From: Daldinia sp. FL1419 | Taxonomy: Eukaryota; Ascomycota; Sordariomycetes; Xylariales; Hypoxylaceae | Direction: 5' to 3' | Assembly: GCA_025201765.1 (NCBI GenBank) | Contig: MU623478.1 | Span: forward strand, 26,486-90,485 | DNA length: 64,000 nucleotides | Shown: positions 24,714 through 36,639 of the stretch, piece by piece | How the letters are laid out: each line of letters starts with the position of its first letter | Position numbering within the stretch: the stretch's first letter is position 1 | Notes under the pieces: model-generated | Seen by the model: the letters and a program-made list of their open reading frames with translations, nothing else | What the model was told of the DNA's origin: nothing | Databases searched by the model: none | Made by a program: the position numbers and the translations under genes

Positions 24714-25037
24714 TTGAGCAACAAGAGGAGAACGCCCGAGGCAAGGACCGAACAACATTTAGTTTGTAGTAACACTGGCTCGTCAAACATTGGAATTGTC
24801 AGAAAATTCCGCTGGTTTGATAAGCCCGTTAAACGGATCGCTTACTACGGGAACGTACATACATATCGTGATGGATCGGAAGGATTTAATATCTACGCAG
24901 ATGGAACTTCTAGAAGGGTTACCTACTCGATAGGAATTCCGCAAGCCTCATTTCAGGTAGGCAGTGTTTTGGGGCACTGTGTGGTATCGGGCGAAGTGAG
25001 CGACGGGCATTGCTACTCCTACGTAGATTCTCAATAG
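24714..25037 (+). CDS. Orphan reading frame, up to 107 codons, possible exon
   Basis: An open frame begins at a TTG and ends with TAG at 25035-25037; no ATG precedes it in frame. An acceptor-like TTTAG near 24763 would make the C-terminal ~90 residues an exon. These contain three cysteines, Tyr and Gly (CSNTGSSNIG, YYGNVHTYRDGSEGF, HCVVSGEVSDGHCYSYV), a composition seen in small extracellular proteins. I found no credible upstream exon with a signal peptide; an ATGCAGTTC at 24701 runs straight into a stop. Could be chance, a relic, or the last exon of a small secreted protein. Very uncertain. Confidence 0.2.
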   Translation: MSNKRRTPEARTEQHLVCSNTGSSNIGIVRKFRWFDKPVKRIAYYGNVHTYRDGSEGFNIYADGTSRRVTYSIGIPQASFQVGSVLGHCVVSGEVSDGHCYSYVDSQ

Positions 25038-25157
25038 ATCCTCAATAACACCTACGTAGTAAAGGTACGTGCGATATCATTACCTCGGCGTTATAGATAT
25101 TGTATCTGTTTTAAATTATAGTTGTTCCAACAAATTGGTGAAGTTTTTAGCTATATA

Positions 25158-25183
25158 TACCTACCTACCTACCTACCTACCTA
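25158..25183. repeat. ACCT microsatellite (6 units)
   Basis: Six consecutive ACCT units followed by AGGTAAGAGGTAC. It is the longest clean run of the TACCTACC motif that marks the spacers of the gene compartment. Confidence 0.85.
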
Positions 25184-25672
25184 GGTAAGAGGTACGTATG
25201 TAAACAGTGTCTTATATATATATAGTATCGAGAATCCATGCGAAGATTATCTATCCAACGACTGTTCACATAATAGAATTAGAAACAGCGTGAGTATTAC
25301 ACAAAAAGAACGAGTGTATTAAGAGTGAGATGCCTTCCCCCCTCACATAGAAAGTACATTTCGGGCTCGGAAATACCATTAACATTATCTATAACCAATA
25401 TCGTCTACGATGTCAACGAACTACAGTGTAGAAACTTGCCCAATGGGGTGTTTCTCGTCAGTAGCCGTCGACTAGTGTGTGCTTATTTACACGACTATTA
25501 TATGTCTTAAGCTTAAGCCCCAATCACAGAAATTTCAATTACATCCCCGTCCCCAGTAAGAAGTCCGGGCAGAAATAAACATCGCTTCTAGCCCGTAATT
25601 TATTCGATCAAATACGATTCACTTTGATCTTGGCGATCTAACGCCACAAAGACGTCGTGTCTAAACGGCATC

Positions 25673-26957
25673 ATGGCGCGGGAACTGGACTTAGACTTTA
25701 TGTCTATGCCCAAGATCGAGGTAAATAGAACGATATTCAACCCCGTTTAATCATATTAACTTCCACCTCATAAACGATAGCTCCACGCCCACTTGACAGG
25801 AAGCATTAGTCGCCAATGTCTGCACGAAATCTGGGAAATCAAGAAAGCAGCCGGGGAAACCGACCTCGAAGACCCCCTAGTAGTGATGCCGCCAGGCAGA
25901 CACGACTATGATCTCGCTACGTAAGGACTTGCCTAAGAAAAGAATTCCCATAAAAGCCCCCAAACTCCTCCCCTCGCCCGGACAGTCAATGGATAAAAGC
26001 TGAGGTCATCTTCCTAGCTTCTTCCCCCTCTTCTCGTCCTACATCTATAACTTGGTAGACGACGTTGCGTCCCTCGAGTACTCCACCAAATCCGTCGTGC
26101 GCGACTTTGCGCGTGACGGCGTGGCGTACCTCGAGCTGAGGACGACGCCTCGGGCGATGCCAGCCGCGGGCTTAGATAAGGCAGGCTATGTGGCGGCGGT
26201 GCTGCGCTCGATGAAGATGGGGGCCGCGCAGGAGCGGGCGGCAAAAGAGACGGGCGCAGGGACAGAAACACCGACGTTACACGCGCGTCTAATCCTCTCC
26301 ATCGATCGGCGTAACACCCTCGAGGAAGCTTACCAAGCAGTCGCGCTCGCGAAGCAATTCCGAGCCCAGGGCGTTGTGGGGGTGGATTTGTGCGGCGATC
26401 CCACGAAAGGCGATGTGGCTCTGTTCACGCCCGCGATAGACCAGGCGAAGGCCGCTGGGCTCAAAATCACCATCCATTTTGCGGAGGCGGAGGCTAGTGC
26501 CTCGGAGGCCGAGCTCGACACGATCATGGGCTGGATGCCCGATCGTCTGGGCCACGTCATCCACGTCCCGGAAAGGGTCAAGGGCCAGATTGCGGCGCGG
26601 ACGGGTATCGGGTTGGAGCTATGTCTCAGCTGCAATGTCCACGCCAAGATGATCGTTGGTAGCTTTGAGGCTCATCACTTTGGAGAATGGTGGCGGGTCG
26701 ACGGTCCGGTCGTTGTGCCTTGTGTAAGTTGAATTGGTTGTGGACATTAGAATACCGGTATGCGAGATTGAGCTGATTTGAGACGTTAGACCGACGATGT
26801 AGGCGTATTCGGGAGCCCGCTGTCGAATGAATGGAGGCTCATACAGGAACACTTCAAACTACAGCGAGAGGAAATACTAGCACTGGCGAGGAAGGGCATT
26901 GAAGTTATATTTGGAGACGACGATGAAAAGGCGCGGCTGAGGAAGATTATGTGGTAA
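25673..26957 (+). CDS. Adenosine/AMP deaminase-like metal hydrolase (ADAL/MAPDA type)
   Basis: Four exons (25673-25720, 25781-25920, 26018-26723, 26790-26957) encode 353 residues; introns are 60, 97 and 66 nt, with donors GTAAAT, GTAAGG and GTAAGT. The reconstructed protein has the complete set of zinc deaminase motifs: PKIELHAHLTGSIS (His18 and His20 bind metal), FFPLFSSYIYNLV, a catalytic IHFAEAE (His216, Glu219), DRLGHVIH (His242) and PCTDDVGVFGSPLSNE (Asp300, Asp301). The PKIELHAHL start and TDDVGVF end are typical of the adenosine deaminase-like subfamily, whose characterised members remove the N6 group from N6-methyl-AMP rather than acting on adenosine. Substrate here is inferred. No signal peptide is seen, so it should be cytosolic. 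The ATG at 25673 gives the short leader before the HxH motif; Met10 is an alternative. The gene converges with the next one, 200 bp away. Confidence 0.93.
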
Positions 26958-27157
26958 AAATTGACATATGTTAGGCATATTTCAGGTAGGGAGGCGATAC
27001 TTTTCATTAAATACCTGATTTGTGCTTCTTCACGTCAGTTATGATCCTATGGCCGTATCTCTGATCTCCCGTCTAGTATCTAAGCTAGATCTAATGCCTA
27101 CTGGATAGCCGCCTTTCTTTGTTCGTAATCCTCATTCACTACCTCTCTATTATCGCC

Positions 27158-29550
27158 TCAACTATGTGTTGCCGCCCATTCCTTAAACCAAGCTAAGGAT
27201 TCAGGATTTGCTACACTAGTATTTGTTTTGATGTCGATTCCGGAAAGAATCTGCTTAACAGCAACCTCGATCCTAGCAAGATGTTAGCTGCGAGTCGTGG
27301 GCATGCCATCTAAACGAATGGGATGTGAAGACATACTTCTTTCCGTTGAGTGTTTTTGGGACTCCTGCTCCACATTCTTCGATGATGGCAGGGATATGTC
27401 GTGGACTTAATTCTTTCCGAATTACACCTCGAATCCTCTCTTGTAGTTCGGGGGTGAACTTATTCCCCTCGGCCATCACAAGGAATAAGCAAACCGTCTC
27501 GTCACGATCCGTTTCTCGCCTCCGTCCAACACATACTGCATCTTCTATCTCGTTCCCAAAGAATTTCGTCAACAAGTTGTATATCTCGGCGCTACCGAAT
27601 CTTACACCACCGGGCTTCAGGACGCCGTCACTACGCCCAAGCATGACAATACCTCCTGTTTTGGCGTTCATGCGTAGAAAATCCCCATGGTGCCATATCC
27701 CGTCGAAACGTTCGAAGTAGCTGGCTCGGTACCTAGTATCACCTCCGGGTCCCCAAAAAGTCAGGGGTTGGGAGGGAAATGGCTTTGTGCACACCAGTTC
27801 TCCGTTTCCGTCAGGCATTGGAGCGCCGCTAATAGAATCTACTACATCAATGGCCATACCAAGTGCCGCACATTGAATTTCGCCTACGTGAACTGGAAGT
27901 AGCGGGCACGGGAGTCCAAAGCACGAAATGATGTCGGTACCCCCCGTAATCGAGGCCAAATTAACGTGGGCGGGGAATGCTTTATAAACAAAAGAGAAAG
28001 TTGATGGCGGCAATGGGGCGGCTGTTGAGTAGATTGCCTGGAGACAAGAGAGGTCGAGTGTTTGGACGGGATAGACTGAATTAGTCTCGAGCGTTGTCAG
28101 ATATGCAGCGGAAGTGCCAAAGTGGGTAGCTCGGAGCGATGAAAGAAGTTTGGGTAGGGACAGATAACCATGTGGCTTGAAGGGTGAGCCAGAGTATAGT
28201 ATCAAAGTGGTGCCGCATGAAAGGGCCGATATGCTCCAGTGCCACATCATCCACTATACCGACGAATGTTAGCAATCACTCTCGGTAAATAATCTAAGAG
28301 TTTGGGTTCGTTACGGGGCGCGGCAACTCCTAGGATAGGTTCGGAAGCCGGGGGTGTGGATTTCCATTCTACGTACAGATGTAGTGGTATAGTAGAGCAT
28401 TATGGAGTTCGAATCTAGCGAGGAATGAAGGAATAGCTCCTTCTTATGTTGAATCAATGTACCCAACGCCGAGTGAACTATGGCCTTTGGCAGACCTGTA
28501 GTGCCACTAGAAAACAAGACATAGAGAGGGTGTGATGGTGGGAGTTGCTCAAATTCCAGGGGCTCATCGCCGGTGCTAAATAATATTAATGTCAATAAAT
28601 ATTATTAGCAAATGGGGTTTCTCTGAAAGTACCTCTTCAAAAAGCTTTCGTATTCTTTGGCTTTTATTCCTTTCGTTCCTAGTCCTTCCAAGTCTATATT
28701 AAAATCTGGGACATTTTCTATGACAACTACGAGTTTTAGCCCCTTGGATTTGAGCTCGTCGACTACTTGTGATATCTTGTCGGTACCAGACCACGCTTTG
28801 CCGTTATATATGGTCCCGTTGTCCGCGAACAAGACCTTGGGTTCAAGCTGGATTAGCCTGTCTAGGACGGCACTCACTCCGTTATCTGGGCTTATTCCCG
28901 TCCACACGGCCCCAATGGCGGCTGCGGACAGCATAGCTACGAGAGCTTGGTGGTGATTTGACACAAATCCGGCAACGACATCATTAGCTTTCAAGCCGGC
29001 AGCCCTCAATGCGTTAGAGCATCGTCGTACAGCTTCACGCAGCTCAGCCCATGTCGTCGACACAAGCTGTCCTTCAACTTCGGTGACTGTTATGGTAGCG
29101 GTAGAAGATTCGTCAATATCCGCTTTCTCCGGGAATAGGAGATTCTCGGCGAAATTTAACAATGCCCCGGAGAAGAAATCAGGCCTAGGATACATAGATG
29201 CACTATCCGGCAAAACCTATCGAGTAATAAGTTGAATGTCATGAATATTTGATAAATAGGGGTAACGGTCATGAGTTATCCAGGCTGCCGAATCTTGGAA
29301 GATTTCGACAGCACCAATACAAGACACATACACATGAGTAAGGCGTAGATGCTTTTATGCCGCAAAAATGCCATACTTCCTCCCAGAAATTCGAGATATT
29401 TTCGACGGACCACTTGTGTAAGGCCGGGTAATCTTTAATTCCAGCGTCATATGTATCCCTTATGCGTTCTAGAAACTTGTACATCTGAGTTGATGTAGGA
29501 TTTGGATGTCGCCACAACTCGGTGGGCTGAGGCATGGTATCGACAGTCAT
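27158..29550 (-). CDS. Acetoacetyl-CoA synthetase-like AMP-forming ligase
   Basis: Five exons (29332-29550, 28633-29216, 28377-28575, 27337-28253, 27158-27272) encode 677 residues, the usual size for acetoacetyl-CoA synthetases. Introns are 115, 57, 123 and 64 nt, with standard donors and TGCTAAC or GCTAACA branch motifs; what looks like a frameshift near 28.3 kb is intron 3, rejoining YYTTTS to WMMWHW. Motifs in order: FSGALLNFAENLL, the nucleotide loop LFSSGTTGLPKAIVH (about 289-301), WMMWHW, the ITGGTDIISCF block, GELVCTKPFPSQP, WHHGDF, GRSDGVLKPGGVRFGSAEIY, and the catalytic lysine in PKTLNGKK (about 639). It joins acetoacetate to CoA using ATP, linked to leucine and ketone-body use. The C-terminus (WAATHS) has no peroxisomal SKL signal. 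I start at MTVDTMPQP; Met6 is an alternative. It is the last intact gene before the AT-rich block, about 250 bp from its edge. Confidence 0.94.
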
Positions 29551-29800
29551 CGTGAATACACAGTGATGTATTTTCCTGGAATAAGACAAGAACAACCAAT
29601 TATTTCAAGTGTGGAAGTTGACTTGAAGAATTGTAATGGCGGCCTGTATTATTTATCTTAGCGAGCTTAGATTTGAGATTTTTGGCTAGCCATTATAACC
29701 ACCACTTATTTGATCCGTGCAGATGTATTGTGGGGCTGTGCCGTGGTGTGCCAAAAATTCAAGTCTAAGGCTTATGCGTAAATTTTCAAATGTATTCCCT
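29551..29800. promoter_or_regulatory. Short promoter region of the acetoacetyl-CoA synthetase gene
   Basis: Only about 250 bp of normal-GC sequence separate the start codon from the AT-rich block, so the promoter must be compact or reach into it. I see no obvious TATA box. Base composition falls steeply from about 29780. Confidence 0.4.
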
Positions 29801-29989
29801 ATAATATTATCCAGGACAAAATCCAGTGTATTATATTGAAACTCTTCCAATAAATTATTATGGGAAATTAATAAGAAATTGATAAGTAATTGATAATAAT
29901 TGATAAAAACTAATAAAAACTAATAAAGTGGTTGATAAGCTAATAAAAAATAAAAAAAATATATTAAAAATTTAAAATTTAAAAAAATA

Positions 29990-31640
29990 TTTATGATTGG
30001 GTGTATTTTTTTTATTAGTAAGAATTTGAGTTGATTAAGCAGGAAAATAATTTTTAAGGGTTTATTTATATTATATATGAGCTTTAATAGTTTTTGTAGG
30101 ATATGTTTTAACCTTATATTTTTTTTAAAAATTAATAATTTTATGCTAGAGAATGTGAGTTGATTAGATAGGAAAATAATTTCTAGAAGTTTATTTATGT
30201 TGATCAGGAGTTTCAATTAAATAAGAGTTTTAATAGTTCTTGTAGGATATGCCTTAACCTTATATTTTTATTGTACGAATCTTTATAGAAAAATTGATGA
30301 TTTGGTGTTTGAAAATTTGAGTTGATTAGATAAGAAAATAATTTTTGAGGGCTTATACATTAAATATGGGCTTTAATTGAATAAGAGCTTTAATTGAACA
30401 GGAGTTCTTGCAGGATATGCCCTGCAGTTTTATCGTACAAAATTGACGATTCTATTTTTGAGAGCTTGAGCTGATTAGATAGGAAAATAATTTTTAAGGA
30501 GCTTTAATAATTCTTGCAGGATATGCCCTACACTTTATCGTACAAATTTCTATGGAAATACTGATGATTAGGGGCATCCTAATTTAAACTAATTAGATAG
30601 GAAAACAATTTTTAAAAGTTTATTTATGTTGAATTGAAGCTTTAATAGATATACCCTAACCCTACAATTTTATTGTACGAATCTTTATGGAAAAATTGAT
30701 AATTTTATCCTTAAAAACTTAAGCTGATTAGACAAAAAAACAATTTCTGAAGGCCTATTTATATTGAATATAAGTTTTAATTGAATAGGAACTCTTGCAG
30801 GATATGCCTTAACCTTATATTTTTATTGTACGAAGTTTTATGGAAAATTAATAATTTAATGTTTTTAAGCTAATTAGATAGGAAAACAACTTTTAAGGAA
30901 CTTTAATAACTCTTACAGGATATACCTTAACCCTATACTTTTATTATATAAAGATTTATAGAAAAATTGGTGATTTTGTGCTTGAGAACTTGATTTGATT
31001 AGATAGGAAAACAACTTTCTTAAGGGCCTATTTATATTAAATATAAGCTTTAATAGTTTTTGTAGGATATGCTTTGTATTTTATTGTATAAATTTCTATC
31101 AAAAACTGATGATTTTATGCTTGAGAATTTGAGTTGATTAGATAAGAAAACAATTTTTAAAAAACTTTAATAGTTTTTGTAGGATATGTTTTGCATTTTA
31201 TTGTATAAATCTTTATCGAAAATTGATAATTCTATACATAAAAACTTAAACTAATCAGATAGGAGAATAATTTTTAAAGGTTTATTTATGTTGAATTTAA
31301 GCTCTAATAGTTTTTGCAGGATATATCTTGCAATTTTATTGTATAAATCTCTATAAAAAACCGATGATTTTATGTTTAAGAGTTTGATTTGATCAAATAA
31401 GAAAATAATTCTTGAAGGTTTATTTATATATTAAATAGCTTATAGAAATTTTAATTAGAAAGATTAGATTGGCGGATTTCATCCTAACTTTGTTACCCCA
31501 ACTTATTACTATAAAAAAACTAACGATTTTACGTTTAAAAACTTAAGCTAATTAAATAGGAAAATAATTTTTGAGGGTTTATTTACGTATCAAAAAACCT
31601 GTAGAAACCTTAGAAAGGTTGGTTTTATGGAGGTTAATAG
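29990..31640 (-). repeat. Degenerate tandem array of short LTR-derived units
   Basis: The core GGATATG-like motif occurs ten times, at about 30099, 30245, 30413, 30519, 30648, 30800, 30918, 31064, 31182 and 31319, spaced 106-168 bp. Each unit also has a TTGATTAGATAGGAAAA block and a TTTTATTGTACGAATCT block. Longer units contain an extra TTTATTTATATTGAA segment that shorter ones lack. The blocks are reverse complements of parts of the 385-bp LTR family found elsewhere in the window (TTTTCTTGCCTGATCAG and TATATCCTGTAGGAG). So this is a head-to-tail array of internally shortened LTR pieces, RIP-mutated. A related single unit lies at about 50784-50995 on the other strand. Confidence 0.75.
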
Positions 31641-32790
31641 GGTTTTGCAACTTTAATTACGTAATTATATTAAAAAAGTTTTGCAATTTCAATTACGTAA
31701 TTACATTAAGTTATAGTCTTTTGTAAGAACCCCTTTTAAAAAAAAAAATATTTATATAATTAAGGTGATTTAGTTATAAAAATAATTAAAAAAGAAATTT
31801 AATTAAAAATATAAGAATAATTTTATAAAAATAATAAAAATTATATTTGAAAATAATTAATAATTAAATAATAAAAATAAATATTTTTAATATTTAAATA
31901 GTTAAAAGTAATAATAATTAATATAAAATCCTATATCTAATTTTTATATAATATAATAAAAGAATGAAAATATTATATATAATTAGTATCTTTTAAGACT
32001 TTCTTATAAACCACCCTTATTAAACAATAGCGAAATAATAAAAGGCTTTATTTATTTTGTATAAACAATAAGGGTTAATGATAGATATTTTAAAACCCAT
32101 TAACATTTTTCCTAATTTCTTTATTGTGATATTAATGTATTATTGGGTTTGAAGGGTGAAAATCGCGTATTTTCACTATGATACTTAGTAATAATATAAC
32201 CAATAATATTTTAATTAATCTTAAATTTTGTTGATAGTTTAAAAACAACCTTTTTTAGCCTTGAATATATTTGTATTTTTATTTAAGAGTTTGGTTTTTT
32301 ATTTGATTCTTAATGCCTTAAATTTTCTTAAGGTTTTATATCAGAAAATTATTAACATAAATAAAGAAAAAATAATCTTATTAAGCATATTAATTCCTTA
32401 AATTAACCTTATAATTTTTAAATCTTATATAACATTATATATTTAATTTTTTTAAATTTTTTTAATTTTTCTTATTTAATTAAAATATTAAAATATTTTT
32501 TTAAATTAAAAAATCTTAGGTTTTAAAGGTTTTATAAATTTTTTCAATTTTATGAATCAAATATATAAGTTTTTTTCTAATTGGCTAACCTTACCAGCCA
32601 TTTTTAATTAATTAACCTTACACCTAACCACATATTAGTTAATTAATCATATCCAAATTATCCTAATTAATCAACCATATCTTCTTTAATTAATTATTAC
32701 CCCTAACTTTATCAATTTTTTTCTAATTAACCAATCTTATTAACCTTACATCCAATTATAATTTTAATTAATTAATTTTATATTAAATTA
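31640..32790. repeat. RIP-degraded relic; 32140-32640 is an inverted copy of 54860-55220
   Basis: No frame is open. TTGGCTAACCTTACCAGCC at about 32580-32600 matches, in reverse complement, the GGCAAGGTTAGCCAA segment at about 54905-54920. TTAATGCCTTAAATTTTC at about 32308-32330 matches the AAAACTTAAGGCATT segment at about 55174. Order and spacing agree, so the two regions are inverted copies of one element. Confidence 0.65.
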
Positions 32791-33928
32791 TATTAAATTA
32801 AAATAATATAATTACATAATTAAAACTACCTTATAAAAATTTTATTAACCTCCATAAAATTAACCCTTCTAAAATTTCCATAACTCTTTTAAATATAAAT
32901 AAATTTTTAAAAATTATTATTTTTATTTAATTAATTTAAGTAGATTATAATTTTTTAAAAATCTTTTCCATAAAACCTTTATATAAAAATATATAGTTTT
33001 AATTTTTTTTTTAAAAATATTAAATCAATATAATATAAGTATATGGTAAGAATATGTAATAAGAATATATAATAAAAATTATTTTAAAAGATTTTATTAA
33101 ATACCTTTATAAGGTTTACACACATTTTTTTAGTTATAAATAGGTTTTTAAAAATTGTTTTTTTATTTAATTAGTTTAAATTATAAATAGTTTTTTAAAA
33201 ATTATTTTTATATAGTTTTATATAAATAATATATATTTTTTTAGTTTATATTTTTATTATACATGTTATTATTGTAAAGTAGTTATATATATTAAATAGA
33301 AGTTTTAATAATTCTTGTAGAATATGCCTTATATTTTAATTAATCTATAGTAATTAAAGGTTATACAAGTTTGAGGATGTAAGGTAATTATATTTTAATA
33401 GAGGTATTAAAATAATTAAATAAATAAATTATTATATGTAATTGTTTTATAATAATAATATGTATAAAAAGGTTATAAGTTTAAAAGAATATATATTATT
33501 TGTATGAAGTTATATGGAAATAATTTTTAATGAATTATTTATAATTTATATTAATTAAGTAGGAAAAGCAATTACTAAGGTTTATATATATTTAAATAAG
33601 TGTGTATGAACCTTATAAAGGTTTATTAAAGTCTTCTGAAATAACTCTTATTATGTATTTTTGTTATATATTCCTATTATATATTTTTATTGTGTATTTT
33701 AATTATGTATTTATATTATATTGGTTTAATAGTAGTTTTTTTATTTAATTGTTTTAATATTTTTTTTAAGATATAGTTACTTTACATCTTCGAGTTTATA
33801 TTGTTTTTAGTTATTATAGGTTAGTTGAAGTGTAGGGTATATCCTGTAGGAGTTATTAGAATTTTTGTTTAATAAATTTTTATAAAGTAGTTTTAATTAT
33901 ATAATTATATTATTTTAATTTAATATAT

Positions 33929-34337
33929 TGAATAGGAGTTTTAATAGTTTTTATAAAATATGCCTTATATTTTAATTATCTTATAATAGATTAAAAACTA
34001 TATTAAAGAGAGGATGTAAAATAATTATATTTTGAAGAGGGTATTGAAATAATTAAAAAGAAAAATTAATAGAGGTAATTATTTATCAATAATAATGTAT
34101 TTTAAAAGGATATTTTTTAAAAAAAAATTAAAATTATATATTCTCATACGAAAAATCTATAAAAAAAATTTTTAAAGGATTATTTAATTTGTTTAAGTTA
34201 ATCAAATAAGAAAGATAATTCCTGAAAGTTTATTTATGTTTAAAAAAGTTATAAAAATTTAAAGGATCTGACTTTATGGAAATTAATAGGGTTTCTTTAA
34301 GGTAACTTCAATTATATAATTATACTACCCCAATTCA
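33929..34337 (-). repeat. LTR copy (409 bp, minus strand)
   Basis: It starts with TGAATAGGAG, which corresponds to the LTR 3' end CTCCTGTTCA on the other strand, and ends with ACTACCCCAATTCA, corresponding to the 5' end TGAACTAGGGTAGT. Internal landmarks appear in the right order. No clear target duplication. Confidence 0.75.
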
Positions 34338-35279
34338 ATATTAAAACAATTAAATAAAAAAATTAATAGAAGTAATTGTTTGATAACAATAACATATATT
34401 AAAAGTTATAAATAAGAGAAGTGTATATTTTAATTATCTTATAATAGGTTAGAGGCTATATAAGAATAAAGGATATAAAATATTTATATCCTAAGGAAAA
34501 TATTGAAATGATTATATAAAAGAATTAGTAGAGGTGATTGCTTACCAATAATAGCACCTACAAAGAAATTATATTTTATAAAAAAACAAAAAATATATAT
34601 ATTCTTATTAAACTCTATAAAAAAACTAATTATATAGAACCTAAACTAATTAGATAAGAAAAACTATTTTTAAAGACCTATTTATATTTAAAAAGTTTGT
34701 GGAGACCTTGGAAAGGTTAATTCCATAAAAATAAATAAAAATTTATAAAGTAACTTTAATTACATAATTATATTATTTTAATTTAATATAAAATAATTAA
34801 ATAAAAAAATTAATAAAAATAATTATTAATAATAATAATATATTTAAAAAATAAAATAATTAATATTAAATTAAGGTAATATAATTATATAATAGGAGTT
34901 ATTTTAAAGGATTTTGTTAACCCCCTTTATAAAATTTATATATATTTTTTTAATTATAAATAGGCTTTTATCAATTATTTTTTTACTTAATTAACTGAAA
35001 TTCTATAAAATTTTTTAAAAATTGCTTTTATAAAATCTTTATATAAAAATATATATTTTCAATTTTTTTTTTAAAAATATTTTTTTAAAATATGTTATTA
35101 TTAGTAAATAATTATATATATTTATTTTTTTATTTAATTAATTTATTTTCTTTTTTAAAATATAGTTACTTTATATTTTTTAGTTTATATAATTTTTAAT
35201 TTATTATGGATTAATTAAAATATAGGGTATATCTTATAAGAATTATTAGAGTTTTTATTTAATATAAATTTAAGGATAT

Positions 35280-35682
35280 TAAATAAGAGCTTTAATAACT
35301 TTTACAAGATATACCTTATATTTTAATTAACCTATAGTAAGTTAGAAGTTATATGAATTTAAAAATATAAGGTAATTATATTTTAAAAAAGGGAATAAAC
35401 TAATTAAATAAAAAAATAGATATAGGTAATTATTTACCAATAGTAATATATTTTAAAATATCTTCAAAAAAAAAATTAAAATTATATATTTTTATATAAA
35501 GATTTTATAAAAAAACTAAGTTATAAAACCTAATAAATCTTTAATAATTAAATAAGAAAAATAATTTTTAAAGGTTTATTTATATTTAAAAGAACTGTGG
35601 AACCTTGGAGGATCTAGTTTTAAAAAAAAGATAGGGTTTTTACAAGGTAGTATCTATAATCTAATTATTTTATATTAATTTA
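35280..35682 (-). repeat. LTR copy (403 bp, minus strand)
   Basis: Ends match TGAACAGGAGC and CCCTAGTTCA after allowing C/T and G/A changes plus one other mismatch. It lies directly beside the 3' end of a plus-strand copy that ends at about 35270. Confidence 0.65.
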
Positions 35683-36042
35683 ATATAAAGTAATTATATT
35701 TTAAAAAAGGGAATAAAATGATTGGGTAAGAAAAATATTATATGTAATTATTTATAAATATTAATATTTTATAGGAAATTTTATTTAAAAAAAATAAAAA
35801 AATATATATTATTGTAAAAAGATTTTATAAAAAAGATTTTTAAAGGATTATAATAAATTTAAATTAATTAAATAAGAAAAATAATTTTTGAAGATTTATT
35901 TATATTTAAAAAAGTTGTAAAGATTTAGGAGGTTTGGCTTTAAAGAGGTTAATAAGATTTTTATAGGGTAATATTTATTATTTTATTATATTTTATTAAT
36001 TTAATAATTATATTATTTTAATTTAATATAATTATTAAATAT

Positions 36043-36435
36043 TAAATTAGGGTAGAATAATTAGGTAATAAGAGTTATTTTAAAGGATCTTATTGATCCC
36101 CCCCCCCTTCCCTTTTTTAAGGTTTATAGTTTTTTTGGATATAAATAAATTTTTAGGAGTTATTTTTTTGCTTAATTAGTTCAAGTTTTATATAATTCTT
36201 TAGAAATTATTTTTATAAAGTTTTATATAAATAATATATATTTTTAATTTATAATTTTATTGTATGTACTATTATTACCAAGTAATTATTTATAGTAATT
36301 ATTTTATTTAATTATTTTATTATATTTTTTAGGATATAATTACCTTATATTTTTGAACTTATATAGTTTTTGGTTTATTATAGGTTAGTTAAAGTATAGG
36401 GTATATCTTGTAGGAGTTATTAAAGTTCTTATTTA
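36043..36435 (+). repeat. LTR copy (393 bp, plus strand)
   Basis: Starts TAAATTAGGGTAGAATAATT (compare TGAACTAGGGTAGTGTGATT) and ends TTCTTATTTA (compare CTCCTGTTCA). It keeps the run of C after GGATCTTATTGA that marks this LTR family. Confidence 0.75.
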
Positions 36436-36639
36436 ATATTTATTAATTTTATTTAAAATTTATTATATAATAAAACTTTTAAATATAAAAATTTTTTCAA
36501 TTTTTTAATTATTCTTTTATAAAAATTTTGTAAAAGTTATATAATTTAATTTAATTTAATTTTAATATTATAATAAATAATGGAAAGTTATTATAAAATT
36601 ATTTTGTAAAATTTTATAAATTTTATTAGAAAATTTAAG

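Larger units (their letters stand above)
21448..25672. other. 4.2-kb intergenic region between divergent G-beta and deaminase-like genes
   Basis: The left part is the G-beta promoter region: poly-purine runs, a GGTGCTAAAG-type repeat near 21838-21885, and poly-T. TACCTACC/GGTAGGTA motifs are dense at 22140-22970 and 23220-23410. A perfect ACCT run of six units lies near 25158-25183. Frames at 23599-23859, 23906-24208, 24336-24644 and 24714-25037 have partly coding-like codon choice but no recognisable domain; the last is described separately. Confidence 0.5.
32790..36470. repeat. Cluster of nested LTR copies in both orientations
   Basis: At least five full or partial copies of the LTR family sit nearly end to end, alternating strands: partial plus-strand at about 32795-33290, minus-strand at about 33295-33650, plus-strand 3' end at about 33690-33890, and the better-defined copies at 33929-34337, 35280-35682 and 36043-36435 listed separately. 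All are heavily RIP-mutated. Alternating orientation suggests repeated insertion of the family into its own copies. Confidence 0.7.

Noticed and set aside
28254..28376. Frameshift in the acetoacetyl-CoA synthetase gene
   Set aside because: The frame change coincides with a GTACGT donor, a TGCTAACA branch motif and a TAG acceptor; splicing restores the conserved TTT-x-WMMW motif, so it is an intron.
29920..30216. 98-codon minus-strand frame
   Set aside because: Leu/Ile/Lys/Phe-rich translation of AT-rich LTR-derived sequence without coding signals.
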